Source: Ruoffia halotolerans (GTDB lineage: Bacteria > Bacillota > Bacilli > Lactobacillales > Aerococcaceae). Taken from it: 42,492 bases of DNA. Shown here piece after piece: positions 9,009-18,954 of this stretch. A program made the position numbers and the translations under genes. The stretch spans positions 1 to 42,492 of the forward strand of contig NZ_JACAOA010000019.1 of NCBI RefSeq assembly GCF_014049385.1, in the 5' to 3' direction. Under the pieces are notes generated by a model, which saw nothing but the letters and a program-made list of their open reading frames with translations, ran no database searches and was not told the origin of the DNA. The number at the start of each line of letters is the position of its first letter. The first letter of the stretch is position 1.

Positions 9009-12000
9009 ATGACAACAATGTATACACAACCCTTTAGTCCAATGATTAATCAAATCAACAATTCAAAAGATTCGGATGCCAAACTCCTTACTGGCCTGGA
9101 CGATAGTGCGCGTTCTATATTTATTGCTCAACAATATTTGAATCAACCACAACAATATTTAGTCATTGAACCGAGACACAAACAACAAAATGAATTATTT
9201 GAAGATTTAGTAAGTTTATTGCCGGATGTTCCGGTATTGTTATTCCCTAATGAAGAGTCATTAGCCGTGATGTATTCAATTTCATCGATGGATAATACTG
9301 CTGATCGTGTTAAAGCATTAAACGCATTAGCTAGCGGAAAGCCATGCATTATCGTTGCATCTTCAGGTGCTCTACGCATGAGGCTCACACCAGTTGAACG
9401 TTGGAAAGATGCTTTATTTACAATGGAAATTGGGATGGATATTGAAAGAGAGAACTTAGAAAAGTTATTCAATCAATATGGTTATCGCCGTGAAGGGATG
9501 GTTCAATCACCGGGTGAATATAGTGTTCGCGGGAGTATCGTTGACTTCTATCCCTTAAACGCAGATCAGCCAGTTCGATTAGACTTCTTTGATACGGAAT
9601 TAGATTCAATCCGACTATTCAATGCAGAAACGCAAGAATCGATGGAGAATATTGAAAAGACTGAATTTTACCCCGCCAAAGATGTCATCTTTACACCCCG
9701 TGATCAAAGAGACATCTTAGACAAATTAAAGAAACATTTGGATAAACAGCTGAAAAAAATTGAAGATGAAGAATTAAAATTGCAATTAAAATCCGTTCAA
9801 AAGGAACAGTTTACTTTATTAGAACAAGGAGAGCCTTTAAAATATGCTAATGCCTACTTAGGTTTCTGGGATAAAGAAGGTACGTCACTCATTGATTACT
9901 TGCAAAATGATGCACGGCTCATCGTTATGGAGATGGGTCGAATTCAACAAAATGAATTTCAAGCCATTGAACAAGACCAATTTTGGATTGAGCAAGAAAT
10001 CAGTAAAGGACAGCTTTTACCAGGTGTTTCAATTCAATTGGAAGCCTATGAAGAAATTCGCCAATCAAGGAGTCAAGTAGCTGTCCAATATTTTTCATTG
10101 ATGCAAGGTGGCTTAGCGAATATTCGTTTCTCAGATGTCTATGCCTTTCAATATCGAAGTATGAACCAGTTCTTCCATCAAATGCCACTAATTAAAGCAG
10201 AGATGGAACAATGGTTAAAGCAAGAGAAATTAGTTCAAGTGACCGTATCAACAAATAAAGATGCTGTTAAAGCATTGAATTTATTTGAAGAATATAATAT
10301 TCACCCAACAGTTATCCAAGAGGGAGACGAACCTCAAACAGGGGCCATCAATATCGTTACGACACCATTATCCAAAGGGTTTGAATTACCAAACGAAAAC
10401 TGGGTTGTAGTCACTGAACTTGAATTATTCAATCAATTAAGACGTAAGAAAGCAACATCACAGGGCTTATCAAACTCAGAGCGAATTAAGAGTTATAACG
10501 AATTAGACGTTGGTGATTACGTTGTCCACTTAAGTCACGGAATTGGGCGTTATGTCGGTATAGAAACGATGGAAATAAGTGGCGTTCATAAAGATTTAGT
10601 TGCGATTGAATATGAAGATAATGCTCGGGTCTTACTCCCAGTTGAAAATATTAATCAACTACAAAAATACGTCGCTTCAGAGTCGAAACAACCGAGATTA
10701 AACAAACTAGGCGGAAGTGAATGGAAGAAAACAGTTAGAAAAGTTCAAGCGAAAGTTGAAGACATCGCTGATGAATTGATTACCTTATATGCAGAACGTG
10801 AAAAACGAAAAGGTTATCCATTTACTCCAGATACACCTGAGCAAAAAGAATTTGAAAATGCCTTTCCGTATGTCGAAACAGCTGACCAATTAAGAAGTAC
10901 GAAAGAAATTAAAAAGGATATGGAAAAAGATAAACCAATGGACCGTTTACTTGTAGGAGACGTTGGTTATGGGAAGACCGAGGTAGCGATTCGAGCAATT
11001 TATAAAGCCGTTATGGATGGTAAACAAGTAGCCTTTTTAGTGCCGACAACGATACTTGCCCAGCAACATTTTAACTCGATTCAAGAACGCTTTAGTGATT
11101 GGCCCTTTGAGATAGGTATGTTAAGCCGATTTGTCTCACGGGCAGAACAAACTAAGAATATTAAAAAAATCAAATCGGGCGAGTTATCTATTATTGTTGG
11201 GACGCATCGTTTGCTTTCAAAAGATATAGAATTTAATGACTTAGGCTTATTAATTGTCGATGAAGAACAACGTTTTGGAGTGAAGCATAAAGAGAGACTA
11301 AAACAATTGAAAGCCGATGTAGATGTACTAACATTAACTGCTACACCAATTCCAAGAACTTTACATATGTCTATGATTGGTGTGCGCGACTTATCACTGA
11401 TTGAAACTCCGCCCCAAAACCGATTTCCTGTACAAACTTATGTAATGGAATTGAATGCAGGTGTTGTAAAAACAGGGATTGAACGTGAGTTAGCTCGTGG
11501 TGGGCAAGTCTTTTACTTGCATAATCGTGTCGCAACTATTCATCAAAAGGCTGAAGAAATTTCGAATCTCGTACCAGATGCGAGAGTGGCTGTCGCTCAT
11601 GGGCAATTATCAGAAGTAGAATTAGAACGTGTCTTAGTCGACTTTATTGGTGGAGAATATGATGTCCTAGTAACAACAACCATCATAGAAACAGGGGTAG
11701 ATATACCGAACGCAAATACCCTATTTGTTGAAAATGCGGACCATATGGGCTTATCGACTTTATATCAACTTAGAGGGCGTGTAGGCCGTACGCACCGCTT
11801 AGCCTACGCATATTTAATGTATGAGCCATTTAAGCAACTCAATGAGATTAGTGAGAAGCGTTTAAATGCTATTCGTGAATTTACTGAATTAGGATCCGGC
11901 TTTAAGATTGCTATGCGAGATTTGTCTATTCGTGGAGCAGGTGACTTACTTGGTAAGCAACAATCCGGCTTCATCGATTCAGTTGGATACGATCTTTATA

Positions 12001-12545
12001 CGCAAATGCTTAAAGAAGCGGTGGATTCTCGACAAGGTCATGGTGCGAAAACCTTTGGTGAAACGAATTCATTCGAATGGCAAGTCAATATTGATGCCTA
12101 TATTCCGGGCGAGTATATTGATGACGATATCCAAAAAATCGGTGTCTACAAATCTATTCAAAACATCAGTTCTGAAGAAGACTATCGTAGTTTGCAAGAT
12201 GAGTTGATTGACCGATTTGGTGAATTCCCAGATGAGGTATCTGACTTGTTAGATATCGCTTTAATTAAACACTACAGTATTGAAGCAGGGATTGTATCAT
12301 TTACACGTAATCGTCAAGAAGTCATTGCAACGTTTAATGAAGAAGCCACGAAGCATCTTCAAGGAGCGAACATATTCCAAGCTTTACAAAATGTCCAGCT
12401 GCAAGCTAAAGTACAAATCAATAAAAATAAATTAGAAGTCAGCTTAAATGTATATAATAAAGATAATGATCAATGGCTATCTGCGTTGATTAATTTCACA
12501 AAAGATACGGCTGATGTCTTAAATCAAGTAACACAGGAGGTGTAA
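9009..12545 (+). CDS. mfd: transcription-repair coupling factor
   Basis: Mfd is a DNA translocase that pushes RNA polymerase off lesions and recruits UvrA. The protein is 1178 residues, full length for the family. Order: UvrB-homology region (about 1-350), RNA-polymerase interacting domain around residues 500-560 ([15 protein letters not shown]), Walker A GDVGYGKT at 650-657, DEEQ box at 751-754, then helicase motifs including TATPIPRT, the QLRGRVGR segment and a C-terminal autoinhibitory domain. AAAGGAG lies 12 bases before the ATG, a rather long gap. The stop is two bases before the rqcP start, so the two are probably translated from one message. Confidence 0.97.
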   Translation: MTTMYTQPFSPMINQINNSKDSDAKLLTGLDDSARSIFIAQQYLNQPQQYLVIEPRHKQQNELFEDLVSLLPDVPVLLFPNEESLAVMYSISSMDNTADRVKALNALASGKPCIIVASSGALRMRLTPVERWKDALFTMEIGMDIERENLEKLFNQYGYRREGMVQSPGEYSVRGSIVDFYPLNADQPVRLDFFDTELDSIRLFNAETQESMENIEKTEFYPAKDVIFTPRDQRDILDKLKKHLDKQLKKIEDEELKLQLKSVQKEQFTLLEQGEPLKYANAYLGFWDKEGTSLIDYLQNDARLIVMEMGRIQQNEFQAIEQDQFWIEQEISKGQLLPGVSIQLEAYEEIRQSRSQVAVQYFSLMQGGLANIRFSDVYAFQYRSMNQFFHQMPLIKAEMEQWLKQEKLVQVTVSTNKDAVKALNLFEEYNIHPTVIQEGDEPQTGAINIVTTPLSKGFELPNENWVVVTELELFNQLRRKKATSQGLSNSERIKSYNELDVGDYVVHLSHGIGRYVGIETMEISGVHKDLVAIEYEDNARVLLPVENINQLQKYVASESKQPRLNKLGGSEWKKTVRKVQAKVEDIADELITLYAEREKRKGYPFTPDTPEQKEFENAFPYVETADQLRSTKEIKKDMEKDKPMDRLLVGDVGYGKTEVAIRAIYKAVMDGKQVAFLVPTTILAQQHFNSIQERFSDWPFEIGMLSRFVSRAEQTKNIKKIKSGELSIIVGTHRLLSKDIEFNDLGLLIVDEEQRFGVKHKERLKQLKADVDVLTLTATPIPRTLHMSMIGVRDLSLIETPPQNRFPVQTYVMELNAGVVKTGIERELARGGQVFYLHNRVATIHQKAEEISNLVPDARVAVAHGQLSEVELERVLVDFIGGEYDVLVTTTIIETGVDIPNANTLFVENADHMGLSTLYQLRGRVGRTHRLAYAYLMYEPFKQLNEISEKRLNAIREFTELGSGFKIAMRDLSIRGAGDLLGKQQSGFIDSVGYDLYTQMLKEAVDSRQGHGAKTFGETNSFEWQVNIDAYIPGEYIDDDIQKIGVYKSIQNISSEEDYRSLQDELIDRFGEFPDEVSDLLDIALIKHYSIEAGIVSFTRNRQEVIATFNEEATKHLQGANIFQALQNVQLQAKVQINKNKLEVSLNVYNKDNDQWLSALINFTKDTADVLNQVTQEV

Positions 12546-12547
12546 AG

Positions 12548-12808
12548 ATGCGTCTAGACAAATTTTTGAAAGTCTCTCGTTTAATTAAACGTCGAACTGT
12601 TGCTAAAGAAGTAGCAGACCAAGGACGGATTACAATTAATGGTAACATTGCTAAATCAAGTTCAGCAGTTTCAGTCGGAGATGAGTTAACGATTCGTTTC
12701 GGGAATCGACTCATGACCGTTGAAGTTAATGAATTGCAAGAATCAACTAAAAAAGAAGATGCTCAAAATATGTACAAAATCATTTCGGAAGAACGATTAG
12801 AGCAGTAA
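12548..12808 (+). CDS. rqcP: S4-domain RNA-binding protein RqcP
   Basis: An 86-residue S4-domain protein, the YabO/Hsp15-like family. In B. subtilis RqcP binds stalled 50S subunits with RqcH and helps add C-terminal alanine tails in ribosome-associated quality control. The S4 fold covers [16 protein letters not shown] through about residue 60. AGGAGGTG, overlapping the end of mfd, gives a strong ribosome binding site. Its place directly after mfd and before divIC matches yabO in Bacillus with the sporulation genes yabP and yabQ removed. RqcH is not in the window. Confidence 0.9.
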   Translation: MRLDKFLKVSRLIKRRTVAKEVADQGRITINGNIAKSSSAVSVGDELTIRFGNRLMTVEVNELQESTKKEDAQNMYKIISEERLEQ

Positions 12809-12848
12809 AAATTTAATCGAATCAGTTCACAAAATTTTATCAATTAGA

Positions 12849-12878
12849 TTGGATATTTGTGAGAAATACTGTTATACT
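12849..12878 (+). promoter_or_regulatory. possible divIC promoter
   Basis: TTGGAT (12849-12854), an 18-bp spacer and TATACT (12873-12878), about 25 bp before the divIC start. Confidence 0.5.
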
Positions 12879-12903
12879 CGGATATGAATAAGGGGTGAAA
12901 CGC

Positions 12904-13308
12904 GTGCAACAATCGAAAACAAATAATCATAGAAAAAATGAGAAAATTGTGTATCTTCCGAATCAACGGGGACAACATCGGAATGGTTCTACTGACCCCG
13001 CTGAAGTAAACAATAAACCTAAAAAAACGTTTAAAGTGCAAACGTTAGGTGTTCTAGCAATAGGTATTATCGGAGTAACACTAGCCGCTGTCCCTCTCGT
13101 GCAAGCATATCTGGAATCAGATGCGTTAACACAAGAGTTAGTTACTGCAAAAGAACTGGAAAAGGAAGCAATGCAAGAGAACATTCAGGCTCAAGAAGAG
13201 TATAAACATATGCAAGATCCTGAATACCTCGCAGATGTTGCAAGACGTGACTATTATTATAGTAAACCAGGTGAAATTATTTTTGATTTAGAAGATAATC
13301 AAGAATAA
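12904..13308 (+). CDS. divIC: cell-division protein DivIC (FtsB-like)
   Basis: A 134-residue bitopic septum protein. A basic cytoplasmic tail (1 to about 45) is followed by one membrane helix (about 46-66) and a short extracellular coiled coil (about 70-105) ending in DPEYLADVARRDYYYSKPGEIIF, the C-terminal signature of DivIC/FtsB. It is expected to form a complex with FtsL and DivIB at the division site. I use the GTG at 12904, eight bases after AGGGG; an in-frame GTG at 12895 overlaps that site. The long tail is usual for lactic-acid-type DivIC. The position between rqcP and yabR supports the call. Confidence 0.9.
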   Translation: MQQSKTNNHRKNEKIVYLPNQRGQHRNGSTDPAEVNNKPKKTFKVQTLGVLAIGIIGVTLAAVPLVQAYLESDALTQELVTAKELEKEAMQENIQAQEEYKHMQDPEYLADVARRDYYYSKPGEIIFDLEDNQE

Positions 13309-13357
13309 TCCCTTACTCATTACAATAGATAGAAAATCAAGGAGGAAATTGTAATTA

Positions 13358-13876
13358 ATGTCAGTTGAAGTAGGTCAAAAAGTTTCAGGTAAAGTCACAG
13401 GTATAACAAACTTTGGTGCATTTGTTTCATTACCAGAAAATAAATCAGGACTCGTTCATATTAGTGAAGTTTCAGATGGATTTGTCAAAGATATTAATGA
13501 TATCTTATCAGTAGGCGATGAAGTCACAGTTAAAGTTCTTAAAATCACCCCAGATGGAAAGATTAACTTGTCAATTCGTAAAGCGAATGAGCAAGCACAA
13601 CCAGATCAAGCAGCTACAAGACCTGCACCTTCACACGATAAAAAACCGAATGATCATAAAGGGCAAAGTCACAGTAATAAAGGGAGCTATAGCAAACCAA
13701 ACCACAGTTCAAATAGCAGACCACAACAAAGTAGAAGCAACAACAGTAACAATAGTGGTGGGAATGACTTCGATTCATTAATGAACCAATTCCTAAAAGA
13801 TAGTGAAGATAACTTATCATCTTTACGTCGTAATACAGAAGGTAAACGCGGTGGTCGTGGAGGCCGTCGTAACTAA
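13358..13876 (+). CDS. S1-domain RNA-binding protein (YabR-like)
   Basis: A 172-residue protein with one S1 RNA-binding domain at residues 1 to about 72 (VGQKVSGKVTGITNFGAFV ... KINLSIRK). A long hydrophilic tail rich in Ser, Asn, Lys and Gln follows, ending in GGRGGRRN, an RGG-like basic end that probably also binds nucleic acid. It corresponds by position and domain to YabR of B. subtilis and the general stress protein 13 family. Its role is unknown beyond RNA or ribosome binding. GGAGG lies 12 bases upstream of the ATG. A strong terminator follows. Confidence 0.85.
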   Translation: MSVEVGQKVSGKVTGITNFGAFVSLPENKSGLVHISEVSDGFVKDINDILSVGDEVTVKVLKITPDGKINLSIRKANEQAQPDQAATRPAPSHDKKPNDHKGQSHSNKGSYSKPNHSSNSRPQQSRSNNSNNSGGNDFDSLMNQFLKDSEDNLSSLRRNTEGKRGGRGGRRN

Positions 13877-13894
13877 TTCACTTTTTAATTTAAC

Positions 13895-13932
13895 AAGAGC
13901 GGACACCATTGCAATATGGTGCCCGCTCTTTT
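13895..13932. terminator. terminator after the S1-domain gene
   Basis: AAGAGCGG and CCGCTCTT with inner CACCAT/ATGGTG form a long GC-rich stem ending in four Ts. The stem could also end transcripts from the convergent two-component system. Confidence 0.85.
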
Positions 13933-14018
13933 ACTGTAAACAGATTCATGCGTGATATCCTTAAGAGGAAGAATCAAATGACCTTTCATTTGAAAAGAAT
14001 AGGATACTCATGAATTAC

Positions 14019-15074
14019 TTATTTAATATGTTCAATTTTCTTATGTGGTAATATAATGATGACTTTCGTTCCATCACCAAGTTCGCTTTGATATTCGATA
14101 GTTCCTTCGTGGATATCAATAATACGTTTAACAATCGCTAAACCAAGCCCATTACCTGAGCTAAAGCGACTACCGTCCACTTGGAAGAAACGCTCAAAAA
14201 TAATATTTAACTTCTCTGAAGGAATACCAATCCCGGTATCTTCGATAATAATTTCAACCGAATCTTTTGAGTCTTTTAAATGCACGATGATTTGTCCATC
14301 CTGCTCACTGTACTTGATTGCATTATCTAATAGATTGATCCAAACTTGATTCAATAAATCTTCATTGGCATAGAGCACGGTTAAATCTAAGTCGATCGTC
14401 ATCGTCAAGTTTTTCTCCTCCCATTGGTTGTGGAGACTTAAAATACTTTCACGGATTTGTTCGTCTAAACGATAAGGTTTTCTTTCAATTGAAATAGACT
14501 GATTATCAAGTTTTGATAACTTTAATATATTATCTGATAAACCAGAAAGTTGTTTAGTTGCAACGATAATTCGATGCTGATAAGATTCCCGCTCACTTGC
14601 GGACAAATCAGGAGACTGTAAAAGCTGTGCATACCCTTGTATCGAAGATAAAGGGGTTTTGAACTCATGTGAGATTACGGATGTAAAGTCACTTTGTAAA
14701 CGTTGAATACTACTTAATTCGTTGACCATTAAATTAAAAGAATGATACAATTCTGATACTTCAGCAATCCGTTCGTTTTCATCCAATTGCACTGAAAAGT
14801 CACTTTCTATCACTTTGGTCATTGCTTTTTTAAGTTTGATAATTGGATTTAGAATTTGGATCATAACAATCCCAGATATCACTAAACCAATTACACTACT
14901 AAAGATGATAGGGATGACCCAAGAAAGTTTAGGAGACCCCTCCAAACTTGGCAATAGGGCAAACTCTTCCAAAACAAAGATTATAATAATTAATGCAGCA
15001 GCGAAAACAATCGTAAGTATTAAAGTTACAAATGAAAAGTAGATCCATAAGCGTGATTCAAGCCACTTTTTCAT
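14019..15074 (-). CDS. sensor histidine kinase
   Basis: A 351-residue membrane kinase that autophosphorylates and passes phosphate to the adjacent response regulator. Two membrane helices (about 10-36 and 50-75) flank an external loop of only about 14 residues. Then come a HAMP linker, a HisKA domain with phospho-acceptor His136 in SHEFKTPLSS, and an HATPase domain with N box NLLDNAIKYS, G1 DTGIGIP, F box FERFFQ and G2 GNGLGLAI. The start codon overlaps the regulator stop as ATGA. The tiny loop suggests sensing within or near the membrane, perhaps envelope stress, but the signal is unknown. It lacks the PAS domain expected of WalK. Confidence 0.92.
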   Translation of the reverse strand: MKKWLESRLWIYFSFVTLILTIVFAAALIIIIFVLEEFALLPSLEGSPKLSWVIPIIFSSVIGLVISGIVMIQILNPIIKLKKAMTKVIESDFSVQLDENERIAEVSELYHSFNLMVNELSSIQRLQSDFTSVISHEFKTPLSSIQGYAQLLQSPDLSASERESYQHRIIVATKQLSGLSDNILKLSKLDNQSISIERKPYRLDEQIRESILSLHNQWEEKNLTMTIDLDLTVLYANEDLLNQVWINLLDNAIKYSEQDGQIIVHLKDSKDSVEIIIEDTGIGIPSEKLNIIFERFFQVDGSRFSSGNGLGLAIVKRIIDIHEGTIEYQSELGDGTKVIIILPHKKIEHIK

Positions 15075-15745
15075 TGTGCTACATCTGCCTTATAGCCTAG
15101 TCCACGAATGGTCATAATCTTAAAGTCTTCATTATCAGAGAAACGATCACGTAATCGTTTGATATGTACATCAATGGTACGTTCATCTGTTTGAGTATCT
15201 AATCCCCAAATTTGATCCATTAATTGTTGACGGGTAAAAATCTTATCCGGATAGGATAACAGTTTTTGCAAGAGTAAAAACTCTTTTTGTGGCAGTGATG
15301 AAACATCGTCGCCAGTAGTAACTGAGAAGTTATCTTGATTCAAAGTTGTGTCTCCAATAATTAAATGGCGACTGTTCGCTATCTTAGAACGGCGAAGTAA
15401 AGCTTCAACTCTTAGTACCATTTCTTTAACATCAATAGGTTTAACCATATAATCATCGACGCCGATTCTAAAGCCGAGTTTCTTATCTTCATAATCATCT
15501 TTGGCTGAGATAACTAGAATAGGGACTTCGTCTCCGATTTGACGCATGGATTCTGCAAATTCATAGCCATCCATTTCTGGCATCATAATATCAGTTATAA
15601 TTAAATCAACATATTCTTTATCTAAGTAATCTAGAGCAAGGACACCGTTACCAACTGTTTTAACGTCATAATCCGCATGTTCTAAGACAGATTGGAACAT
15701 ATTTGCTAATTCCAAATCATCTTCTATAATTAAAATTTTAGTCAT
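15071..15745 (-). CDS. OmpR/PhoB-family response regulator
   Basis: A 224-residue regulator. The receiver domain (1 to about 118) has acidic residues Glu8, Asp9 and Asp10, phospho-acceptor Asp52 in ITDIMMPEMDG and the conserved Lys in VKPID. The C-terminal winged-helix DNA-binding domain includes TRQQLMDQIWG and the end motif TIRGLGYKA. AGGAGG is the ribosome binding site. It is co-transcribed with the kinase by a 4-base overlap. The pair sits between yabR and tilS, where Bacillus has spoIIE. The target genes cannot be told from sequence. Confidence 0.93.
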   Translation of the reverse strand: MTKILIIEDDLELANMFQSVLEHADYDVKTVGNGVLALDYLDKEYVDLIITDIMMPEMDGYEFAESMRQIGDEVPILVISAKDDYEDKKLGFRIGVDDYMVKPIDVKEMVLRVEALLRRSKIANSRHLIIGDTTLNQDNFSVTTGDDVSSLPQKEFLLLQKLLSYPDKIFTRQQLMDQIWGLDTQTDERTIDVHIKRLRDRFSDNEDFKIMTIRGLGYKADVAQ

Positions 15746-15826
15746 TTGAATTCCTCCTATATATTAGGCTTAATCTAGCATGGATGTATTAACTAATTAT
15801 GAAGCAATCTGGATAATTGCTAGAGC

Positions 15827-16530
15827 TTAAGAAAAAAGTTTGATGATTTCAGAAATATGTTTAATCGTCGTTGGATGCATTGGATTGTCACGTCTGTGTT
15901 TAGGGTGTGTGTAATGAATGGCTTTCCATCCTGCTTGAGATGCACCTAGAAAATCGTTAGTATAACTTATCTCCTATGTAAGTAAATTCATAGCTCAGGT
16001 AGCCTAGCTCTTCTGTAACTTGGTTAAATACTTCAATATCTGGTTTTGAACCATTTAATTCTTCTGAGATAAACCAATGATTTTCAAGAATCCAGCGGTT
16101 GGTGTGTAAGGTGTTTAATTTATTTCTTTGATCGAAGGAAGGGCCATTTGTAAGAATGAAAAAGTCATATCCAGCGGCTTGTAAATACTCAAAGACATGA
16201 ATGATTTCTGAATCAAGAGTTAAATGTTGACGGTAATATTTATTGAGTGCTTGGAATATCGTCGCTTGCTCAATAATTATTTCGTAATGAAACTTTTTGT
16301 AAGTGGAAAGGATTCGGTCAAGTTTGGTACGCCGCTTTAGCTTTTCCCTCACGAATAAATTCCTCATATTCAATATCGGATTGAACATCAAAGACGCGAT
16401 AGAAAGAAACAAATGATGGCTGAATTAGAATCACGTGTTCCTGCATCGTTTCGAATGCAGCATGGTAAAAATCGTTTTTTTGGTAAAGGGTATCATCTAA
16501 GCCCCAACCAATAGCTTTAATCTGTTTCAT
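15827..16530 (-). pseudogene. decayed HAD-superfamily hydrolase
   Basis: Read through two frameshifts, this gives one HAD-type phosphatase of about 230 residues. The first part (from the ATG at 16530) is MKQIKAIGWGLDDTLYQK, where the usual nucleophile Asp of the D-x-D-x-T motif is Gly. The frame breaks near 16320 at an AAA run. The middle part contains FILTNGPS (motif II) and SKPDIEVF (motif III) and ends prematurely at 15957. A second +1 break near 15962 restores the motif IV continuation YTNDFLGASQAGWKAIHYT to a stop at 15827. Two frameshifts plus a lost nucleophile indicate a real pseudogene rather than one sequencing error. Confidence 0.8.
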
Positions 16531-16686
16531 AGTGTATCCTTCGTAAATCTAACTTATAATATCAGGATTTATGTTTATGTAAGTATATGATAGCATGTTA
16601 ATAGAGAGTTCCAAAAGAATAACGACGAAAGTTTAATACACTTAATGTATAGTTAATATATTTATTCTATACTTTATTTCTAATCG

Positions 16687-16695
16687 TGTTAAAAT
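16687..16695 (+). promoter_or_regulatory. possible tilS promoter
   Basis: TGT followed by TAAAAT (16690-16695) resembles a TGN-extended -10. No -35 is evident. The stretch from 16531 to 16686 is AT-rich and otherwise featureless. Confidence 0.4.
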
Positions 16696-16729
16696 ATACT
16701 TCGTTACTGAGAAAGCGAGGTGCTGATGC

Positions 16730-18190
16730 ATGTATGATTTATTATATAATGTCAAACAATTATTGAATGAATGGCCCGAATGGTTTAAAAGTAAACGTAT
16801 CTTACTTGCCGTCTCTGGAGGCATAGATTCAATGGTATTATTGACAATCATGCTTCAAATAAATGAACAATTACCAAAAGAAGAAAGAAAAGAAATAATT
16901 GTTGCCCACTTTAATCATCGATTAAGAGAAGAAAGTGACCAAGATGCCCAATTGGTAAAAGAGTACGCCCAAAAGTATAAGTTAACTTACTTTATTAGTC
17001 ACTGGGACAAACCAGTTTCAGTGAATGTTGAAGCCAATGCGAGAGATGCTCGTTATCAATTCTTTGGAGATGTCATGGTTAAGACAAATAGCGATACATT
17101 AATGACAGCACATCATTTGAATGATTTAGGTGAAACCGTATTAATGCGTTTAATCCGGGGGACTTCATTACGAGGTGTTCGCGGAATTCGCTCTAACTAC
17201 CAACGTATATTGACTACTTCGACGAAATATTCGAAGTCTGTTCGTGTCTTAAGACCACTAAGTTCAACTAAAAAGGAAAAAATCATTGAATATGCTAAAG
17301 AACATCATATTCCTTATAATGAAGATCAGACGAATACGGATATGACTTATATGCGTAATCGTATGAGATATAAGATGTTGCCTTTTTTTGAAGAAGAAAA
17401 TCCGCGGTTCTTATCTAATTTACTTCTTCTATCAGAGCAGTTGGAGGCAAGCTATGATGCGCATTTCACGCAGTATTTACAGAAAGAACCCGAACTGTTG
17501 ATGCAATTGTCACAGGGACGATGGCTTTTATATGTCCCTAAGTTTCTAGAATTATCTGAGGATTTAATGCAAGTATACTTAGCTATTTTTTTGGAAGAAA
17601 GACTAATTCACCAAATTCAAACTTATAATAAAGCAGCTGTTAAGCAATTAGAACAACTCATTAGACAAACAGATGCTCCAAATATGTTGATTAATATAGC
17701 GAATAACTGGGTGGCATTAAGAGAATACGATTATATTTGGATACAACCTCAAGATTACGGCGTTGAAGTAGCTAAGCAAAGTGAGATTAAGATTGAACAG
17801 TTTAATCATTGGTACGAATTGAGTGAGAAGGAATTAGCGGGTGTGTTTGATATTGATGCGATTGCGACAGATTTAAAGAAAAATCTGTATGTTGAAATCC
17901 CTTTATCTTTAGCTGAAGGAAGACCAAGTATAACATTACGCCATCGAAAGAATGGAGACACGTTAACTTTGCGTCGCCCGGATGGAACAAGTTATCATAA
18001 GAAAGTATCACGAATCATGATCGATCAAAAAATTCCAAAATCAAAACGTGAAGATTATTGGGTTATTGAAAATAGTGAAGGGACGATACTAGGAATGTTG
18101 CCACCGATTAGTAAAGATAAAACTTATATTAATTTGGAAGAAAAGCAAACTCATGTATTTATATATCAAAAAAGCGAGAATATTTCTTGA
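16730..18190 (+). CDS. tilS: tRNA(Ile)-lysidine synthase
   Basis: TilS converts cytidine 34 of tRNA-Ile(CAU) to lysidine, using ATP and lysine, so that AUA is read as Ile (EC 6.3.4.19). The N-terminal PP-loop ATPase domain carries SGGIDS at residues 29-34, followed by the family HFNHRLREES and TAHHLNDLGET motifs; the C-terminal part has the TilS-specific domains. It is 486 residues, normal for a long-form TilS. GAGGTG lies seven bases before the ATG. The tilS-hpt-ftsH order is conserved in Firmicutes. Confidence 0.95.
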   Translation: MYDLLYNVKQLLNEWPEWFKSKRILLAVSGGIDSMVLLTIMLQINEQLPKEERKEIIVAHFNHRLREESDQDAQLVKEYAQKYKLTYFISHWDKPVSVNVEANARDARYQFFGDVMVKTNSDTLMTAHHLNDLGETVLMRLIRGTSLRGVRGIRSNYQRILTTSTKYSKSVRVLRPLSSTKKEKIIEYAKEHHIPYNEDQTNTDMTYMRNRMRYKMLPFFEEENPRFLSNLLLLSEQLEASYDAHFTQYLQKEPELLMQLSQGRWLLYVPKFLELSEDLMQVYLAIFLEERLIHQIQTYNKAAVKQLEQLIRQTDAPNMLINIANNWVALREYDYIWIQPQDYGVEVAKQSEIKIEQFNHWYELSEKELAGVFDIDAIATDLKKNLYVEIPLSLAEGRPSITLRHRKNGDTLTLRRPDGTSYHKKVSRIMIDQKIPKSKREDYWVIENSEGTILGMLPPISKDKTYINLEEKQTHVFIYQKSENIS

Positions 18191-18310
18191 TTATATGGTA
18201 ACATTTACTTCATAACATCAATAATATGACGCTTTCGCTTTTATTCATACGTAGAAGGATGAGAATCAGCGTTAAGAATAGATGATAATATAAAACAAAG
18301 GAGAAACTAA

Positions 18311-18853
18311 ATGTTAGAACAAGACATAAAAGAAGTATTAGTAACCCGCGAGGAGATTCAAGAAGCTGTGAATCGCTTAGGTGAACAGTTAACGAAAGAA
18401 TATAAAGACAAAGAGGTTGTAGTTGTTGGAATACTACGTGGGGCTTCAATTTTTATGGCAGATATTGTTCGAGCAATGGATGTCTATTTAGAGATTGATT
18501 TCATGGATGTATCAAGTTATGGTGATGCATTTGAATCTTCTGGAGAAGTAAAAATAATTAAAGATTTAGACACACATCTAGAAGGACGTCACGTTCTAGT
18601 CGTGGAAGACATTATCGACACAGGTCGCACGTTGAAGTACTTAGTGGATTTATTCAAATATCGTAAAGCTGCATCTGTGCAAGTATGTACGTTATTAGAT
18701 AAACCAGAGCGCCGCGTAATGAAAGATATTATTCCAGATTACGTAGGCTTAGAGGTACCAGACGAATTCGTTGTTGGGTACGGTCTTGACTTTGAACAAA
18801 AATATCGTAACTTACCATACATCGGTGTACTAAAACCTGAGATTTATCAATAA
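18311..18853 (+). CDS. hpt: hypoxanthine phosphoribosyltransferase
   Basis: A purine-salvage enzyme that converts hypoxanthine (and usually guanine) plus PRPP to IMP or GMP (EC 2.4.2.8). It has 180 residues. The PRPP loop VVEDIIDTG is at residues 97-105, GILRGA at 40-45, and the base-binding end has [22 protein letters not shown] lies before the ATG. It is the usual partner between tilS and ftsH; in B. subtilis Hpt and TilS together have been linked to ftsH expression. Confidence 0.96.
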   Translation: MLEQDIKEVLVTREEIQEAVNRLGEQLTKEYKDKEVVVVGILRGASIFMADIVRAMDVYLEIDFMDVSSYGDAFESSGEVKIIKDLDTHLEGRHVLVVEDIIDTGRTLKYLVDLFKYRKAASVQVCTLLDKPERRVMKDIIPDYVGLEVPDEFVVGYGLDFEQKYRNLPYIGVLKPEIYQ

Positions 18854-18901
18854 TTTTAAATTCAATGAAAAGCAATATTGTAGTGTAAATCCGCTCAATT
18901 A

Positions 18902-18910
18902 TGCTATTAT
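18902..18910 (+). promoter_or_regulatory. ftsH promoter, extended -10
   Basis: TGC followed by TATTAT (18905-18910) makes an extended -10. The -35 region is poor. It lies about 45 bp before the ftsH start. Confidence 0.5.
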
Positions 18911-18954
18911 AACTAAGATACATAATAATATGTATGCAAGGAGGAGATAGATAA

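Noticed and set aside
14019-15745. Two-component pair as WalRK
   Set aside because: The kinase lacks the PAS domain and the yycH-yycI accessory genes are not adjacent; only a generic OmpR-type pair can be claimed.
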